A DNA stretch of 35,081 bases from positions 1-35,081 of the forward strand of contig NZ_AUCP01000063.1 in NCBI RefSeq assembly GCF_000429825.1, in the 5' to 3' direction. Both the position numbers and the translations under genes were made by a program. Under the pieces are notes generated by a model that worked only from the letters and a program-made list of their open reading frames with translations, had not been told where the DNA came from and searched no databases. Positions 32,531 through 35,081 of this stretch are shown piece after piece. Source of the stretch: Cohnella thermotolerans DSM 17683. GTDB taxonomy: Bacteria; Bacillota; Bacilli; Paenibacillales; Paenibacillaceae. Within the stretch, counting starts at the first letter, position 1. Every line of letters starts with the position of its first letter.

Positions 32531-34741
32531 ATGGAAAGCGTTGAAAATCAAACGATTACATGCGAGTGGCTGCGTTACGATGTGCTCAATTATGCCATGC
32601 AGCAAAATTTTGTGCCGGTCGTTCGCAAGTTGACGCTTGTCAACCATTCATCCGAGGATCTGCATCAAGTAACGGTGACCATCAAGCCGGGTACGGATTT
32701 TGCCGCGGAATGGTCGAAGACGCTGGATGTCATACCGGCGGGTCAGTCGGTGGAAGTGGGGCCGGTTCACTTGCCGGTGTCGGGAACGTTTCTGGCTGGT
32801 TTAGCGGAGCGGCTACTCGATCGGCTCACGCTTCAGGTCGAGCATGGTGGAAAACTTCTGTATCAAGAAGAGTCGCCAGTTGCGATTCTAGCCTACGACC
32901 AGTGGGGCGGGCTAGCCGCTATGCCGGAAATGGTCGCCGCTTTCGTCATGCCCAATCATCCTGCTGTGGCCAAGGTCATCCACGAAGCGGGCGCGTATTT
33001 GGAAAAATGGACGGGCAACCGTTCTTTCGATGCCTACCAGAGCAAGAATCCGAACCGCGTGCGCCATCAGGCGGCGGCCATTTATTCGGCGTTGCGGGAC
33101 TATCAGATAACATACTGTGTGGCGCCGGCCAGTTTTGAAGAGCGAGGGCAACGCGTCCGGCTGGCAGACACTTTGTTTGGGACACGCATGGGCAATTGTC
33201 TCGATTTGTCTCTGTTTATTGCCTCATGCTTGGAAGCGGTGGGGCTGAATCCGCTAATCATTTTTACCGACGGCCATGCGTTTCCGGGCGTTTGGCTTGT
33301 GCAGGAGACGTTTTCCGAGATCATTCAGGACGACATCACGATGCTGACCAAAAGGCTGGCTGCCGGCATACATGAGATCAGCATCGCGGAAGCGACGCTC
33401 ATGTGCGCTGGCAATCAGGCTTCGTATCAGGACGCGGAGTCCGTCGCTTTATCATATTTGGCTAACCCTGATTCGTTCTTGGGGTTGGTGGATGTGAAGC
33501 GCGCTCGTGCCAGCTCGATCCGTCCCTTGCCGATTCGCATCTCGACGCCCGAAGGGTGGAAAATCGTGGAGGAGGATCGGCCAAAACCCGGCTCGACGGA
33601 AGAGCCGGGTGAAATCACGATCCTTGGGCGGCCGGCCGAGGTGGACGCCGTAGCGGTTTCCAAGCAGCAGATGTGGGAACGAAAACTGCTCGATTTGACT
33701 TTGCGGAACACGCTGCTTAACTTTCGGCTGACCAAAGCTGCGATGCCCATCCTGTATTCACGGCTGGGCGAATTGGAGGATGCACTTGCGGAGGGCAGGG
33801 AGTTTAATTTGCTTTCCCGGCCCCTGGATTGGGAGAATACGGCTCGCAGCGCGGAATTGTTCCATAGCATCAGCAAAGACGATCCCCTGAACACCTTGTT
33901 ACAGGAAGAATTCGCAAACAGGCGCCTCCGTATCGATGTGGGCGAGCGGGAACTGTTTGATAAAGCGACGCACTTGTACCGTTCTGCCCGCTTGTCGCTG
34001 GAGGAAAACGGCGCCAACACGCTATACCTGGCGCTCGGATTGCTCAGGTGGTACGAAACGACGGCCAGTGAAATGCCGCGTTACGCACCGATTATTCTGA
34101 TTCCGGTCGACCTTGTCCGCAAGACTTCAAGCTCGGGCTACGTGCTCCGGGCAAGGGATGAGGAACCGCAAATCAACATTACCCTGCTGGAAATGCTTCG
34201 GCAAGATTTCGGCATCTCCATCGGCGGTCTCGATCCGCTTCCACGCGACGACAAGGGCATCGATATCAATGGCATTTTCACAACAATACGCCATGTGGTA
34301 ATGCATTTGCCGCGGTGGGACATCGTCGAGTCGGCGTATATCGGACTGTTCTCCTTCAGCCGCTTTGTCATGTGGAATGATATTCGCAACCGGTCGGCCG
34401 ATCTGGCCAAAAACAAAGTGGTGGCCAGCCTGATCTCCGGAAAACTGGAATGGGACCCCGGCATGACGTTTCCGGAAGCCGATCAGTTGGACGAGCTATA
34501 TGCGCCGGATGAGCTGCTGCTTCCGATCAGCGCGGATTCCTCGCAGATGACCGCGATCAGCGCGGCTTTGCAAGACAAAAGCTTTGTGTTGCATGGACCG
34601 CCGGGAACGGGGAAGTCACAGACGATTACGAATTTGATCGCGGCATCTTTGGCGCACGGGAAGACGGTGCTGTTTGTTGCCGAAAAAATGGCGGCGCTCA
34701 ATGTAGTGCAAAAGCGGCTGGAGCGTTATAGTCTCAAGTAG
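32531..34741 (+). CDS. Transglutaminase-like/DUF4011/helicase protein, truncated by an IS
   Basis: A 736-residue N-terminal part of a large protein. Residues 1-130 look like a beta-sandwich. A transglutaminase-like domain covers about 135-300, with probable catalytic Cys223 (GNCLDLS) and His249 (DGHAFPGVW). The DUF4011 segment follows (MWERKLLDLTLRNTLLNF, about 382-399). A superfamily 1 helicase Walker A, HGPPGTGKSQT, lies at about 687-697. The frame ends 40 residues later, where the IS256-type left end begins, so helicase motifs II-VI are missing. Full relatives run to roughly 1500-2000 residues and occur in bacterial defence islands (from memory: the DUF4011-helicase-Vsr system Hhe). GC content is lower than in upstream genes. 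Helicase function is lost here. Confidence 0.85.
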   Translation: MESVENQTITCEWLRYDVLNYAMQQNFVPVVRKLTLVNHSSEDLHQVTVTIKPGTDFAAEWSKTLDVIPAGQSVEVGPVHLPVSGTFLAGLAERLLDRLTLQVEHGGKLLYQEESPVAILAYDQWGGLAAMPEMVAAFVMPNHPAVAKVIHEAGAYLEKWTGNRSFDAYQSKNPNRVRHQAAAIYSALRDYQITYCVAPASFEERGQRVRLADTLFGTRMGNCLDLSLFIASCLEAVGLNPLIIFTDGHAFPGVWLVQETFSEIIQDDITMLTKRLAAGIHEISIAEATLMCAGNQASYQDAESVALSYLANPDSFLGLVDVKRARASSIRPLPIRISTPEGWKIVEEDRPKPGSTEEPGEITILGRPAEVDAVAVSKQQMWERKLLDLTLRNTLLNFRLTKAAMPILYSRLGELEDALAEGREFNLLSRPLDWENTARSAELFHSISKDDPLNTLLQEEFANRRLRIDVGERELFDKATHLYRSARLSLEENGANTLYLALGLLRWYETTASEMPRYAPIILIPVDLVRKTSSSGYVLRARDEEPQINITLLEMLRQDFGISIGGLDPLPRDDKGIDINGIFTTIRHVVMHLPRWDIVESAYIGLFSFSRFVMWNDIRNRSADLAKNKVVASLISGKLEWDPGMTFPEADQLDELYAPDELLLPISADSSQMTAISAALQDKSFVLHGPPGTGKSQTITNLIAASLAHGKTVLFVAEKMAALNVVQKRLERYSLK

Positions 34742-34774
34742 TGGTGTAAAATTGCGCCGAGCTTCTTGACAAGG

Positions 34775-34843
34775 GAAGCCACGGTATGATTTCTACTAAA
34801 GTGACGCGACTCTACTTTAGAAGGAGGATCAAACCGTGGCTTC
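34775..34843 (+). promoter_or_regulatory. Hairpin over the transposase start codon
   Basis: GAAGCCACGGT (34775-34785) pairs perfectly with ACCGTGGCTTC (34833-34843); inside it CTAAAGT (34796-34802) pairs with ACTTTAG (34814-34820). The GTG start (34836-34838) lies within the outer stem, and the ribosome site sits in the loop region between the stems. Such structures in IS leaders limit translation from read-through transcripts. Confidence 0.6.
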
Positions 34844-35081
34844 TATAGATAGAATGTCACTTTTAGAGCTGTTGCGCAAGTCTGGTTCTGATGGTGATGT
34901 TGATTTTCTTAAAGAAGCTCTGAATGTGCTGGTTCATTCGTTGATGGAGGCGGAGGTAGCGGCCCAGATCGGCGCCGAGCGTTATGAACGAAACACCGAA
35001 AGAACCAATCAGCGGAACGGATACCGGCACCGGGAGTGGCATACCCGGGTTGGAACGCTTGACCTAAATATTCCAAAGCTT
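34836..35081 (+). CDS. IS256-family (mutator-type) transposase, N-terminal fragment
   Basis: The first 82 codons of a DDE transposase of about 400 residues; the window ends inside it. It starts at GTG 34836 after AAGGAGGATC. The sequence DFLKEALNVLVHSLMEAE and then AAQIGAERYERN, QRNGYRHREWHTRVGTLDLN are characteristic of IS256 transposases. The catalytic residues lie beyond the window. Its insertion into the helicase gene implies past mobility; whether it is still active cannot be judged. Confidence 0.92.
   Translation, partial: MASIDRMSLLELLRKSGSDGDVDFLKEALNVLVHSLMEAEVAAQIGAERYERNTERTNQRNGYRHREWHTRVGTLDLNIPKL

Larger units (their letters stand above)
34741..35081 (+). mobile_element. IS256-family insertion sequence, left end (runs off window)
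   Basis: The end is placed at about 34741 because the helicase reading frame breaks there and the sequence GTGGTGTAAAATTGCGCC resembles IS256-type termini, followed by CTTCTTGACA. The exact terminal inverted repeat and target duplication cannot be fixed without the right end. The transposase starts at 34836. Confidence 0.75.

Overview
The window looks like a high-GC Bacillales chromosome, most likely Paenibacillaceae (Paenibacillus/Cohnella type). It has purine-rich Shine-Dalgarno sites, sigma-A promoters, secG, rnr, smpB and ssrA in the usual Bacillales relative order, and sugar ABC transporters without their own ATPase. The assignment is from gene content only; no database search was possible.

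Layout. (1) 1-2335: an MFS exporter divergent from a WYL regulator, with a perfect inverted repeat between them. (2) 2356-19924: a glycan-utilisation locus. It holds an SGNH sialate-O-acetylesterase-like protein, a secreted protein with three discoidin domains, and a long operon (permease, binding protein, permease, intracellular DUF4185/DUF5005-like protein, ROK protein, GH38 alpha-mannosidase) ending at a strong terminator. An AraC regulator follows, divergent from manA and a second ROK kinase. (3) 19934-23336: secG and rnr, the latter with a long basic C-terminal tail. (4) 23427-29431: an intergenic repeat cluster, then a LacI regulator and a binding protein-permease-permease-GH32 operon behind a doubly operated promoter. 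(5) 29672-32323: an E. coli-type pyrB, smpB and ssrA (tmRNA). (6) 32324-35081: lower-GC sequence downstream of ssrA with a transglutaminase/DUF4011/helicase protein cut off by an IS256-family element that runs out of the window.

Main discovery. Four promoters of region 2 share one architecture: two tandem 21-bp half-sites (TGTC-N7-TATAAAAACG type, the second more degenerate), then 17 bp, then the -10 hexamer. The distances are identical in three copies and within 1 bp in the fourth. One copy lies in the araC-manA divergent region, which makes the AraC protein the obvious candidate activator. Three of the four also have a cre-like (CcpA) sequence at or just after the -10. The inferred pathway is import of a mannose-containing glycan, cleavage by GH38, phosphorylation by a ROK kinase, and conversion of Man-6-P to Fru-6-P by ManA.

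Lesions. The operon's MalF-type permease lacks about 68 internal residues compared with the second permease in the window. The secreted discoidin protein has a -1 frameshift near its C-terminus. The GH32 gene has a +1 frameshift near its start. The helicase is truncated by the IS. The first three may be real decay or sequence errors; reads would decide.
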